The position numbers and the translations under genes were made by a program. Below the pieces are notes generated by a model. That model was not told the DNA's origin and ran no database searches. It saw only the letters and a list, made by a program, of their open reading frames with translations. From contig JAHFMZ010000005.1 of NCBI GenBank assembly GCA_023267555.1, positions 1-37,511 on the forward strand: 37,511 bases of DNA, read 5' to 3'. Source of the DNA: a bacterium. GTDB lineage: Bacteria > Patescibacteriota > Minisyncoccia > Phycocordibacterales > UBA5272. This document shows, piece after piece, positions 6,081-13,892 of the stretch; the first letter of the stretch is position 1; every line of letters begins with the position of its first letter.

Positions 6081-6143
6081 TATTATTCCCTCCTTAAGAT
6101 TGACCAGGCTGTCCTTTGTTTGATGTACACAATCACAAAGAAC

Positions 6144-6161
6144 AAAGCAATTTACTGCTTT
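6144..6161 (-). other. Leader hairpin of the flhDC-like operon
   Basis: AAAGCA-GTAAAT-TGCTTT forms a perfect six-bp stem near the predicted 5' end of the mRNA. It may stabilise the transcript or serve as a binding site. Confidence 0.4.
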
Positions 6162-6163
6162 GG

Positions 6164-6192
6164 ATACTAACAATTTACACCCATTAAATCAA
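6164..6192 (-). promoter_or_regulatory. Sigma70-type promoter of the flhDC-like operon
   Basis: TTGATT, a 17-bp spacer and TAGTAT are read on the minus strand. The leader of about 75 nt contains the hairpin and an AAGGAGG site, in contrast with the leaderless starts of neighbouring core genes. Confidence 0.5.
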
Positions 6193-6197
6193 GTAAA

Positions 6198-6599
6198 CTA
6201 ACCAAACTTCACCACAAAACTATACATACCCATCGCACAAACCCCTTGAATAACATCCCCTGCTTTTAATGTTCCAACATCAATAATTGTCTCACCATTT
6301 GGTGGTAACATTTGTCTATAACCGATAGAACGAATAGCAAGTGCGGCCGAACAATCATAAGTACCATTTGTTTTCATAACAAGTTTAGTTGGTATGCCAG
6401 CCTTTGCGATTGATGTTCGTGGAGTATATCCACCACGCGCAGTGATATTCACATATTGAACACCATCTTTTATTTCATTATTATTTTCAGAAACAACAAT
6501 CTGATTTCCATTTGTATTTGATGACGAACCACCGAGAACAAAATATCCCGTACCGACGATAATAATAACTGCAAGAATGATTGAAATATTTTTACTCAT
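6198..6599 (-). CDS. Membrane-anchored cupredoxin-like protein
   Basis: The 133-residue protein has one N-terminal membrane anchor (residues 5-24), a Ser/Asn-rich linker and a cupredoxin-type beta domain (VQYVNITARGGYTPRTS...KAGIPTKLVMKTNG). The probable copper ligands are the Cys of YDCSAA, the Cys and Met of GVCAMGM, and neighbouring Met residues. It probably faces the outside. It follows the HMA-TauE/SafE gene by three bases, so the two should be co-transcribed and act together in copper handling. The exact role (copper chaperone, storage or export) is inferred. Confidence 0.75.
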   Translation of the reverse strand: MSKNISIILAVIIIVGTGYFVLGGSSSNTNGNQIVVSENNNEIKDGVQYVNITARGGYTPRTSIAKAGIPTKLVMKTNGTYDCSAALAIRSIGYRQMLPPNGETIIDVGTLKAGDVIQGVCAMGMYSFVVKFG

Positions 6600-6602
6600 A
6601 AA

Positions 6603-7616
6603 TTAAATACTAAATAGTGGATTTATAATACCAATTCCCGCGAGTCCTGCAAGCAAAGCAAATATACCTAGTCCAATAACTATAACTCCTGCAGATTTAA
6701 AGAATAGTGGTGCATATTTGGAATGAGCGAATGATGCCGATCCAAATGAAATAAGAGCGAGCATTGGAAATGTTCCGAGCGCAAAAGAAAACATAATTAA
6801 CATACCGCTCATAAATGAACCACTAGAAAGTGCCGCCACTTGCATCGACTGTGTGAACCCGCAAGGCAAGAAAAAAGTTCCTAAACCGATAATAATTGGA
6901 GCAAAAGTTTGATGTTCTACTTTTCTAAAAAAAGAAAATATTCCACTTGGTAAAGTAAGTTTTCCTTTTTTGAAAATGCCAACCAAATTTAATCCAAGCA
7001 TAATCATCACCAGTGCCGCAACAAGTCCAAGTATCGAAGAAAAAATAAAATTAATTCCAATTGCTTGACCGAGCAATCCCAACGCTCCACCGAGTAATGC
7101 AAAACCAATCAATCTTCCAGCGTGGAAAAGCACGAGTGGCTTTTTGTTTTTACTATCATCCTTTGTAATCTCGGCAGAAAGTGAAAGCACAAGTCCACCA
7201 ACAATAGCGAGGCAACTTGAAAGTGAAGCTATAACACCCACAATAAAACTAGTGGTTGGTGTCGCCACTCCCCCAATACCAAAATTAAGAACGCCCGATT
7301 TTTGCAAAACAAAAAACAAAGTCAAAAATACCAAACCAATAGGTAACGCTTTCCAAATAACATCATCCACTTTTTTCTCTAAAATTATTTTCTCAAATGA
7401 AATTGTATATCTATGTGGCGCAACAATAGGAGACAAAAAAGTAGCAATCTCTTCTCTGCTTTTTCCCGTATCAGAAAATAAATCTACTGTATGATTTTTG
7501 AAATTAACTTTTACATTTTTAATACCGTCTTGTTTGTTGAGTAAATCCTCAATAAAAATTGCACACGAAGCACAACGCATATCGTTTATATATAAAGTAT
7601 GATAATTCGTTTTCAT
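6603..7616 (-). CDS. HMA domain fused to TauE/SafE- or DsbD-like membrane protein
   Basis: The 337-residue protein starts with a heavy-metal-associated domain (residues 5-70) whose MRCASC metal-binding motif is at 13-18, followed by about seven hydrophobic segments of the sulfite-exporter TauE/SafE / cytochrome-biogenesis type. These include SSCLAIVGGLVLSLSAE and GTFFLPCGFTQSMQ, whose membrane cysteines recall DsbD/CcdA-like transporters. A role in copper transfer across the membrane is likely given the cupredoxin gene behind it. The extended -10 TGaTATAAT lies eight bases before the ATG, so the operon mRNA should be nearly leaderless. Confidence 0.82.
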   Translation of the reverse strand: MKTNYHTLYINDMRCASCAIFIEDLLNKQDGIKNVKVNFKNHTVDLFSDTGKSREEIATFLSPIVAPHRYTISFEKIILEKKVDDVIWKALPIGLVFLTLFFVLQKSGVLNFGIGGVATPTTSFIVGVIASLSSCLAIVGGLVLSLSAEITKDDSKNKKPLVLFHAGRLIGFALLGGALGLLGQAIGINFIFSSILGLVAALVMIMLGLNLVGIFKKGKLTLPSGIFSFFRKVEHQTFAPIIIGLGTFFLPCGFTQSMQVAALSSGSFMSGMLIMFSFALGTFPMLALISFGSASFAHSKYAPLFFKSAGVIVIGLGIFALLAGLAGIGIINPLFSI

Positions 7617-7624
7617 AAAGTTAT

Positions 7625-7633
7625 ATTATATCA
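7625..7633 (-). promoter_or_regulatory. Extended -10 promoter of the HMA-TauE/cupredoxin operon
   Basis: TGaTATAAT on the minus strand is followed by eight bases and the ATG at 7616. No Shine-Dalgarno sequence is visible. Confidence 0.6.
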
Positions 7634-7635
7634 CT

Positions 7636-8082
7636 TTATTCGTGATGATATTTCTCTCCTTTTATTATTGTCATCGCACGATAAATTTGTTCGAGAAGTA
7701 TAATTCGCACCAACATATGAGGAAAAACCAAGCTGGAAAGTTTCCAAATATAATTTGCTCTCTCCTCTACTTTTTTGGATACACCATAGGCCCCACCAAT
7801 AACAAATACCATACGACGAACAGAATCAACCATACGATTTTCTATTAACTCCGCCAATGCTTCACTTTTTATATCTTTTCCCTTTTCATCCAGAAGAACG
7901 ACATAGTCTTCTTTTTTAAGAAAAGAGATAATTTTCTCTCCTTCTTTTTCTTTACTATTTTCGTGAGGAATAAACAACCATTCCAATGGAAGATACCTCA
8001 AAATACGTGCCTGAAAATAATGCATCACATCTTCTGTTGTTTCATCTTTATCTTTTCCGACACTTATTATGACAAGTTTCAT
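7636..8082 (-). CDS. rlmH: 23S rRNA (pseudouridine1915-N3)-methyltransferase RlmH
   Basis: The 148-residue protein has the SPOUT-family RlmH pattern: an N-terminal LVIISVGKDKD, a central VVLLDEKGK, the cofactor-binding knot MVFVIGGAYGVSKKV, the segment SLVFPHMLVRIILLEQIYRAMTI, and the C-terminal GEKYHHE. RlmH methylates pseudouridine 1915 in helix 69 of 23S rRNA on assembled ribosomes. Length is near the usual 155. It is divergent from the protease gene, and the two promoters appear to overlap in an AT-rich palindrome. Confidence 0.93.
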   Translation of the reverse strand: MKLVIISVGKDKDETTEDVMHYFQARILRYLPLEWLFIPHENSKEKEGEKIISFLKKEDYVVLLDEKGKDIKSEALAELIENRMVDSVRRMVFVIGGAYGVSKKVEERANYIWKLSSLVFPHMLVRIILLEQIYRAMTIIKGEKYHHE

Positions 8083-8084
8083 AA

Positions 8085-8093
8085 TGATATACT
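8085..8093 (+). promoter_or_regulatory. Extended -10 of the protease gene, overlapping an rlmH -10
   Basis: TGaTATACT reads rightwards. The same bases read leftwards give TATAGT eight bases before the rlmH ATG. The symmetric ATATACTATAT core could serve both genes. Confidence 0.4.
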
Positions 8094-8121
8094 ATATGAT
8101 ATTAAAGCGACTCACAACCCT

Positions 8122-9114
8122 ATGCGTATACGTATCACTGTAAAATTAATATGGAAAATACTTAGTATAAGTCTGATACTTATTTCTTTGTTTTTGCTCG
8201 GTATGAGTTATGTCGGATATCGTTTATACAAAAATATAACCACTACTCAAAAAACAATTATAGAAAATCAAGACAAGGAACAAAAATCGCGAGATTTAAT
8301 AACATTACAACAATCAGCTCTCAATCAAGCAAATACAGAATTGATAAAAACTAAAAGCGATGCCGAGAAAACAAATGCAGAAATAAAAAACCTCACACAA
8401 GTTATAAATAATCAAGCAAAAGATCCAAAAAATATTACAATTTCTTCGAGCGATCTCGCTCCATATTTAACAAGTGTCGTACAAGTTTTGTGTTCTACAC
8501 CAACAAATATTTCCAGTGGCAGTGGTACACTTTGGACTTTCAAAAATATTCCTTATGCAGTTATGACAAATTACCACGTTATAAAAGGTTCCGATAAATG
8601 CGTAGTGTCAATTACAAATACTGCAAACGAAACTATTGGTATATTTAGTATCAAAGATACCTATTACACATTTAATAAAGACACCGATGAAGCAATTCTA
8701 ACTATCGGAGATTCTATTTATTCAAAAAGTGTTCCTATTGCTAATTATAATTATTCACTTGGAAAAGTACGCGCTTGTACGACGCTTATGCCCGTTGGTA
8801 CACCAGTTGTTATTATCGGCTTCCCTGCTTATGCCAAAAGAAATACCACATTAGATATAGATACTCTTGGTACCGTGAACGTAATTTATCGCGCCGTAAC
8901 AAATGGTATTATTTCTGGTTATGATACTTCCCAAAAAGGTGAAGCAAATTATTTCGTGTCCGCAAAAATTGATAATGGAAATTCTGGTGGTATGACTCTT
9001 GCAAAAGATACAAATGGATTATGTGTGCTTGGACTTCCGACGTGGCTCACTGTTGGAAATTATGAAACACAGGGATTAGTCCAAAATATTCTAAATCTTT
9101 TGCCAACAAACTAG
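8122..9114 (+). CDS. Membrane-anchored trypsin-like serine protease
   Basis: The 330-residue protein starts with a single membrane segment (residues 10-32), a coiled-coil stretch (about 40-100, Gln/Lys/Thr-rich) and an S1-type protease domain. The likely catalytic triad is visible: His152 in TNYHVI, Asp189 in KDTDEAIL and Ser288 in DNGNSGG. No PDZ domain follows, so it differs from DegP/HtrA. It is probably anchored with its protease domain outside the cytoplasmic membrane, in cell-surface protein quality control or processing. I chose the ATG at 8122 because the track start at 7963 lies inside rlmH on the other strand. It ends 20 bases before tsaD. Confidence 0.83.
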   Translation: MRIRITVKLIWKILSISLILISLFLLGMSYVGYRLYKNITTTQKTIIENQDKEQKSRDLITLQQSALNQANTELIKTKSDAEKTNAEIKNLTQVINNQAKDPKNITISSSDLAPYLTSVVQVLCSTPTNISSGSGTLWTFKNIPYAVMTNYHVIKGSDKCVVSITNTANETIGIFSIKDTYYTFNKDTDEAILTIGDSIYSKSVPIANYNYSLGKVRACTTLMPVGTPVVIIGFPAYAKRNTTLDIDTLGTVNVIYRAVTNGIISGYDTSQKGEANYFVSAKIDNGNSGGMTLAKDTNGLCVLGLPTWLTVGNYETQGLVQNILNLLPTN

Positions 9115-9116
9115 TC

Positions 9117-9125
9117 TGTTATACT
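9117..9125 (+). promoter_or_regulatory. Extended -10 promoter of tsaD
   Basis: TGtTATACT begins two bases after the protease stop and lies nine bases before the ATG at 9135. The leader is at most two or three nt. Confidence 0.6.
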
Positions 9126-9134
9126 GTGTGTATT

Positions 9135-10316
9135 ATGATTCTTCTTGCTATTGAAACTTCGTGTGACGAAACTGCTGTATCCATCGTAAAACGTGTGCGT
9201 GGTAATCGTGTTCGCTTCGAAGTACTTTCACATAAAGTACTTTCACAAATAGATTTACATAAACAATATGGTGGAGTATTTCCAGCACTTGCAAAACGTG
9301 AACACGCAAAAGCTCTCACTCAATTAATCGCTGAATGTTTAGAAGAAGCGGACTTACTTGTTGAAAGAACAAATACTTATCATTTACCAAGCGCCGAAAG
9401 AAAGAAATTAGAGGTCTTACTTGAAAGAGAGCCAGAAATGCTCTCTGCGATGAAAGTGCTGTTTGAAGGGGTACAGAAGCCAAATATAGATGCTATCGCT
9501 GTTACCGAGGGCCCAGGGCTAGAACCTGCCCTTTGGGTGGGTATTAACGGGGCATTGGCCTTAAATACAGTGTGGGATATCCCTATTTACCCTATAAATC
9601 ATATGGAGGGACATATTATTGCTAGTACTCTATTTCATAATGAAGGTGTTTACGAAATACCTGACATATCATTCCCCGCTTGTGCACTTTTGATTTCTGG
9701 AGGACATACAGAAATTGTTCGTATTCCAAAACTTCGTTCATATAAAATTATTGGTAAAACAAAAGACGATGCCGTTGGAGAAGCCTTTGATAAATCAGCA
9801 CGTATGCTTGGCATCCCCTATCCTGGCGGACCAGAAATTTCGCGACTCGCAGAATTAGCACGCAAAGAAAATTTAATAGTTGATGATGATTTACGTCTAC
9901 CACGACCAATGTTACACAGTGGAGATTTAAATTTTTCTTGTAGTGGATTAAAGACTGCTGTGCTGACACGTGTAAATAAAAAATCACCACTAAATGATAT
10001 CACCAAAAAAATGCTTGCCCTTGAATTTGAAAATTCAATCACTGATGTTTTGGTAGCAAAAGTAAAACAAGCTGTTTATGAAACTAGAGCAGAAACAGTT
10101 ATTGTCGGTGGAGGAGTGAGTGCAAATACACATATAAGATCCGCGATGAAAGAATTATCCGAAACTGAAGGCTTCGCTCTTTTATTGCCAGCCAAAAATC
10201 TTTCAGCAGATAATGGACTTATGATTGCGGCCGCTGGACTACTTCATATTGCATTTGATGTAAAACCGAGAACTAAATTAAAGGCCAATGGATCGTGGAG
10301 TATTGAAAATAGTTAA
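9135..10316 (+). CDS. tsaD: tRNA N6-threonylcarbamoyladenosine transferase subunit TsaD
   Basis: TsaD, with TsaB and TsaE, moves threonylcarbamoyl from its AMP ester to A37 of tRNAs reading ANN codons. The 393-residue protein shows ILLAIETSCDETAVSIV at the N-terminus, the metal-binding INHMEGHI (HxxxH), LLISGGHTEIV, DDAVGEAFDKSARMLGIPYPGGP, the NFSCSGLKTAV stretch and SADNGLMIAAAG near the end. A segment rich in Glu and Leu around residues 75-112 is longer than usual (family about 340 residues). I chose ATG 9135; the GTG at 9126 in the track would overlap the promoter. Its tRNA-Ile(GAU) substrate type is encoded in this window. Confidence 0.94.
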   Translation: MILLAIETSCDETAVSIVKRVRGNRVRFEVLSHKVLSQIDLHKQYGGVFPALAKREHAKALTQLIAECLEEADLLVERTNTYHLPSAERKKLEVLLEREPEMLSAMKVLFEGVQKPNIDAIAVTEGPGLEPALWVGINGALALNTVWDIPIYPINHMEGHIIASTLFHNEGVYEIPDISFPACALLISGGHTEIVRIPKLRSYKIIGKTKDDAVGEAFDKSARMLGIPYPGGPEISRLAELARKENLIVDDDLRLPRPMLHSGDLNFSCSGLKTAVLTRVNKKSPLNDITKKMLALEFENSITDVLVAKVKQAVYETRAETVIVGGGVSANTHIRSAMKELSETEGFALLLPAKNLSADNGLMIAAAGLLHIAFDVKPRTKLKANGSWSIENS

Positions 10317-10329
10317 AACAAACAAAATT

Positions 10330-10372
10330 GGCAGAAGAAAAGCGCGACCGAAGGTCGCGCTTTTCTTCTGCC
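10330..10372. terminator. Strong hairpin terminator after tsaD
   Basis: GGCAGAAGAAAAGCGCGAC and its exact complement form a 19-bp stem around a five-base loop. The stem carries its own T-rich and A-rich parts, so it could act in either direction. Confidence 0.7.
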
Positions 10373-10473
10373 TCGCACCCCATTGTGGTGAGCGTGGCAT
10401 GCTCCTAAAGATAAATGCCTTATGTGAGCGCGGTCGCCCACCGCAATGACTTGCGAGTGACGTCCACTTAAAT

Positions 10474-10508
10474 AGTGTACAGGTTATAGTTTGTAGTTTC
10501 AAGTAAAA
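10474..10508. repeat. Degenerate heptamer run (AGNNNNN)
   Basis: AGTGTAC, AGGTTAT, AGTTTGT, AGTTTCA and AGTAAAA follow each other in exact seven-base phase. The same pattern occurs near 30322, near 32030 and inside the 16S insertion. Confidence 0.55.
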
Positions 10509-10533
10509 ATACAAGCCCTTCCTTATATTTTTT

Positions 10534-10661
10534 GTTTTCAGTCAAAAATTAGTCTAGATACGAGGAGCTTAAAGATTTTTTGAGGAAAATGTAGTAGGCC
10601 TACTTTGACCGAAAAAAATCTTGTAGCGACAAAGTAGATGGGCTGATTTTTGACTGAAAAC
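10534..10661. repeat. Palindromic repeat, family B, copy 1
   Basis: The outer arms GTTTTCAGTCAAAAATTAG and CTGATTTTTGACTGAAAAC (18 of 19 paired) enclose conserved internal blocks: AGATACGAGGAGC on the left, a central GAGGAAAATGTAGTA and TACTTTGACCG, and GCGACAAAGTAGATGG on the right. The internal blocks match the copy at 30447-30573 while the arms differ. Confidence 0.7.
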
Positions 10662-10750
10662 GTAAATGGCCATCTTTCGATGACCATTTGCGCAGGCATT
10701 CATTTATCTTGTAAGCATACCAATAGGCGCTCACATATTAGAGTGTACTA

Positions 10751-12967
10751 CTACTTCTTTGTCGGAGCAAGAATCTCTTTTATATAAGCATCAACCTGAG
10801 ATGCATATTCTGGATTTGTTCTTTTTACTTCTTGAAGAATCTCAATGGCAAGAGAAATTTGTCTTGCTGTCACGGCTGCATTTAGAACATCAGCATCAAA
10901 TGGTACTGTTCCTCCATTTGAAATAATATATGCTCGTGCCTCTTTGTAAGCGTTAGCATAAACCGCAGTCATCAAATACCATTTCTTGGCATCTGGATAC
11001 TTTGGAGCCAAATCATAGGTCTCACGCCCTAATGCATAAGCTTGTGGATATTTCTTTTCCAATAAATAAGAACGAATTAAATCAAAAGAAATTAATTGCT
11101 TCGTTGGTGCGAGAGTGTGAGCAAGTGTAAGCATTTGTTCACCAGATGCTGGATCATTTATCCCGTTATAAAACATTCCATAAACAGAAAGCATACGAAC
11201 ATCCTCCTTGTTTGCAGGGAATGATGCAGTCACATCATCTTTTGCAGCTTGAACAAAACTACTGACTGTATTTACAATAACTTGCTTATCTTTTTGTGGT
11301 GTTGCGTCTGGAATCTTTACTTGTGTTAAACGTACAGCCATTTGAAGAAACTGTTCACGAGTCTCTTGACTACCTAATGTGTTAAGAGCAATAGCTTTGG
11401 TGAAAGATTCTTGTTGAAGCTTTACAACATCTACAAACGGCATAGTTTGTAAAAGTTGATTAGCACTCATACCACGAATAAGAAGAGTGTTCACAAGCCA
11501 AGGTCTATAATTAACATAATACAAAGTACCAACAAGAACAATACCAACAATTGGCATCCACAAAAACTTCAAGTTATCATCTTTTACCAAAGCATTTCCG
11601 TGATGTACATCGTTATCTCCTTGCGTGCGAACAACTATATATGCTAGAAGGGCAAAGAAAAGTATATAACTAGTGAGATTATCAAACACGAATATATTGT
11701 GGACAAAATATCCAGCAAGTGTCCCCGTTATGATAGCTCTTTCTCTCATAGGCATATCATTTTTCTTTCTCCACATAAGCCATAGAGCAACTACATACAA
11801 TGACAAATAAGAAACAAGGCCGACAATACCATCAGCAATCAACCAATCAAAAAATACATCGTGAGATCTGTCATACCAAGCTTCAAGTCCCCAAAATTTC
11901 TCTGCATTATATTTACGAGCAAATACATAACTAAAATTATCTTGTCCATAACCAATTATCGGTCGCTCGAGCCAAGCACTATAACTAAGTTTCCAAATAT
12001 AAATACGACTCGACGTAGTCCCATCACTGATAGAGATATGTGCAAGACGAGCTAAAGTTGGAGACGATTGTACAAAGTTACTATTCTTAAATGCAAATAT
12101 TGACCCAATTGCAATAATCATAGCCACTAATGTAGCAACAAAAACCTTTCGTGCGTGACCTCTCTCGTGCCAAGCGATAAGACCAAGAGCAACAACAATG
12201 CCACCAACCAAACCAATCATTGTGCCACGAGTACCAGAGTAAAATAATGCAATTAAGTTAAGAACGATAAGTGTCGGATACCACCAAGCTTTCTTCGGTG
12301 TCTTTGTTTGTGACCAAAGAAGACCAGCAATACAAGCAGAGAAAAGACAGAAAATCGCAAAGTATGCAGAATTACCAATTGTTGCATCCAATCTATTTTC
12401 ACTCATATGAATTGGAAAACGTGCAGCAAACCACGAAGCCATTGCTGGAAACTTCTCAGAAAATATATAACCACTTGCCCCAAACAATTGTCCATAAGCA
12501 TAAACAAGGACAGCAACGTTTGCAACAACAAATGCTTTAAGCATATTTTTCCATTCTCCTGCCGTAGATATCATTGCAGTCAAAACCACAAAATAAGCAA
12601 AGAAATGAATATGTCCGACAAAACCTTCCATTCTTTCAAAATTACTCCATATACTTTTTTGAGTATCGACTCCGAAAATATCAGCAACCAAAAGAACGGC
12701 CATAAATATCGCAAATGCAATCGTAAGCGGGGATTTCTTTATCTTGATGCGATATTTTGCATCGTGAAGTGCAAGAATGATCCATCCAGCAAAAGCAATT
12801 TCTACAAGAATACGAAATAGAAGATTTTTACCTGTAATAAATGGAAAATAAAGCCCCGCTGTCCCGTGTGCCAGAACATCAAATGTTCCACCATCAGCAA
12901 CATAAAGAGCTAGAAACGGAATAATAACTAAACACACCAATACAATTTTTTTGATAATATTTTGCAT
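10751..12967 (-). CDS. O-antigen ligase/polymerase-like membrane protein with TPR tail
   Basis: The 738-residue protein has about ten to twelve membrane segments in its first 460 residues. The Wzy_C/WaaL signature lies in the middle: FYSGTRGTMIGLVGG, then WKLSYSAWLERPIIGYGQDNFS and the large loop with RSHDVFFDWLIADGIVGL, where the Arg/His residues are typical of lipid-linked glycan ligases. The C-terminal 250 residues are helical and TPR-like (MLTLAHTLAPTKQLISFDL, YAQAYALGRETYDLAPKYP-type repeats). It probably polymerises or attaches a lipid-linked surface glycan, or glycosylates proteins. It closes the glycan locus, with a 58-base gap from the fucosyltransferase gene. Confidence 0.87.
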   Translation of the reverse strand: MQNIIKKIVLVCLVIIPFLALYVADGGTFDVLAHGTAGLYFPFITGKNLLFRILVEIAFAGWIILALHDAKYRIKIKKSPLTIAFAIFMAVLLVADIFGVDTQKSIWSNFERMEGFVGHIHFFAYFVVLTAMISTAGEWKNMLKAFVVANVAVLVYAYGQLFGASGYIFSEKFPAMASWFAARFPIHMSENRLDATIGNSAYFAIFCLFSACIAGLLWSQTKTPKKAWWYPTLIVLNLIALFYSGTRGTMIGLVGGIVVALGLIAWHERGHARKVFVATLVAMIIAIGSIFAFKNSNFVQSSPTLARLAHISISDGTTSSRIYIWKLSYSAWLERPIIGYGQDNFSYVFARKYNAEKFWGLEAWYDRSHDVFFDWLIADGIVGLVSYLSLYVVALWLMWRKKNDMPMRERAIITGTLAGYFVHNIFVFDNLTSYILFFALLAYIVVRTQGDNDVHHGNALVKDDNLKFLWMPIVGIVLVGTLYYVNYRPWLVNTLLIRGMSANQLLQTMPFVDVVKLQQESFTKAIALNTLGSQETREQFLQMAVRLTQVKIPDATPQKDKQVIVNTVSSFVQAAKDDVTASFPANKEDVRMLSVYGMFYNGINDPASGEQMLTLAHTLAPTKQLISFDLIRSYLLEKKYPQAYALGRETYDLAPKYPDAKKWYLMTAVYANAYKEARAYIISNGGTVPFDADVLNAAVTARQISLAIEILQEVKRTNPEYASQVDAYIKEILAPTKK

Positions 12968-13025
12968 ACTTAATTTACTCTATTAAATAATATGCCTTTA
13001 GTGTATCAAAAGTAGCAACTAATGC

Positions 13026-13892
13026 CTAAATCCTCACCCAATCGTCCGGAATTACATTAAAATGTGGGTCAGGCTCTCTATTTACCCATTTTTTTGGAGC
13101 AATTACTATTTTATTTGGATTTTGATTAAGCCAAGCTCCCCACCAACTAAAAGATGAGTTAGCGATAATATTATTCGCACAAGTTGCCATTAACATCAAT
13201 TCCTCATAATCTTTAAATTCTCCATTTGAAATATAATTAAAATTATTTTGTTCACCAAATTCCTTTTTAACCCATTCTATATCATCAGAAAAAAAATAAA
13301 AAATGGGTGATTCTATTTTTGCATTCATCAAAACAATCGCTTTTTCATAATATTCTTTAGAATATACCCCAAAATAATTGTTGGTCGCTTTATCATTAAC
13401 ATAATCCCCTCGTCTAATATGTATTGATACACTTTTAATTTTATCAATTTTATTTTTCTCTAATATAAAATCCTCAGATTCAAATTCTTTTTTCAAAGTA
13501 AACTCTTTACGAATTTTATTTGCAATAGGTAAAAAGTTTTTCTCCGACTGAAAATACCCTTCTATATATTTATGATTTTTTTTAAAAAACTTTGGATCGT
13601 AATCTGTATAATATTTCTTTAAAATTCTTTGATTAAAATATCTCAATGCTTTTGAAAAAATACCGAAACGATTTCTATATCTTTTTACTTCTTCTAAAGA
13701 AGCAACACTGCCAGAAATATTGAATGGAAATAATCTGTATTTTCTGGGTGTATCAGAATTCATATGCCGAGGATCTTCATAACCTGTCGCATCAAATTTT
13801 AATTCTTCATTATTTTTAAAAGCCACAAAAAGCCCTGTCGCATATTGAAACATTTGATTCCCAAGTCCACCTTTTAATTTAACTACAATCAT
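13026..13892 (-). CDS. Alpha-1,2-fucosyltransferase-like, GT11
   Basis: The 288-residue protein begins with VKLKGGLGNQMFQYATG, has the GDP-fucose-binding HIRRGDYVND motif in the middle and NSSFSWWGAWLN with APKKW near the end, all diagnostic of GT11 fucosyltransferases. It would transfer L-fucose from GDP-L-fucose to a galactose-type acceptor on the growing glycan. GDP-L-fucose synthase is encoded in the same locus. The start overlaps the stop of the FkbM gene by four bases (ATGA type), so translation is probably coupled. Confidence 0.9.
   Translation of the reverse strand: MIVVKLKGGLGNQMFQYATGLFVAFKNNEELKFDATGYEDPRHMNSDTPRKYRLFPFNISGSVASLEEVKRYRNRFGIFSKALRYFNQRILKKYYTDYDPKFFKKNHKYIEGYFQSEKNFLPIANKIRKEFTLKKEFESEDFILEKNKIDKIKSVSIHIRRGDYVNDKATNNYFGVYSKEYYEKAIVLMNAKIESPIFYFFSDDIEWVKKEFGEQNNFNYISNGEFKDYEELMLMATCANNIIANSSFSWWGAWLNQNPNKIVIAPKKWVNREPDPHFNVIPDDWVRI

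Larger units (their letters stand above)
10317..10750. other. Non-coding stretch rich in hairpins between tsaD and the O-antigen ligase gene
   Basis: No credible gene lies in these 434 bases. In order they hold a 19-bp terminator hairpin, a half-site TATGTGAGCGC with its inverse GCGCTCACATA about 300 bases on, AAGATAAATGCC with its inverse near 10700, a run of AGNNNNN heptamers, a 128-bp palindromic repeat (family B) and a hairpin AAATGG-CCATC/GATGA-CCATTT. The nested inverted repeats suggest successive insertions. I found no RNase P, tmRNA or SRP signature. Confidence 0.6.

Noticed and set aside
4053-6197. The FlhDC/ParB module as an island integrated at tRNA-Val
   Set aside because: A tRNA-Val 3' copy lies on the near side only; I found no matching repeat on the far side near 6200 and no integrase.
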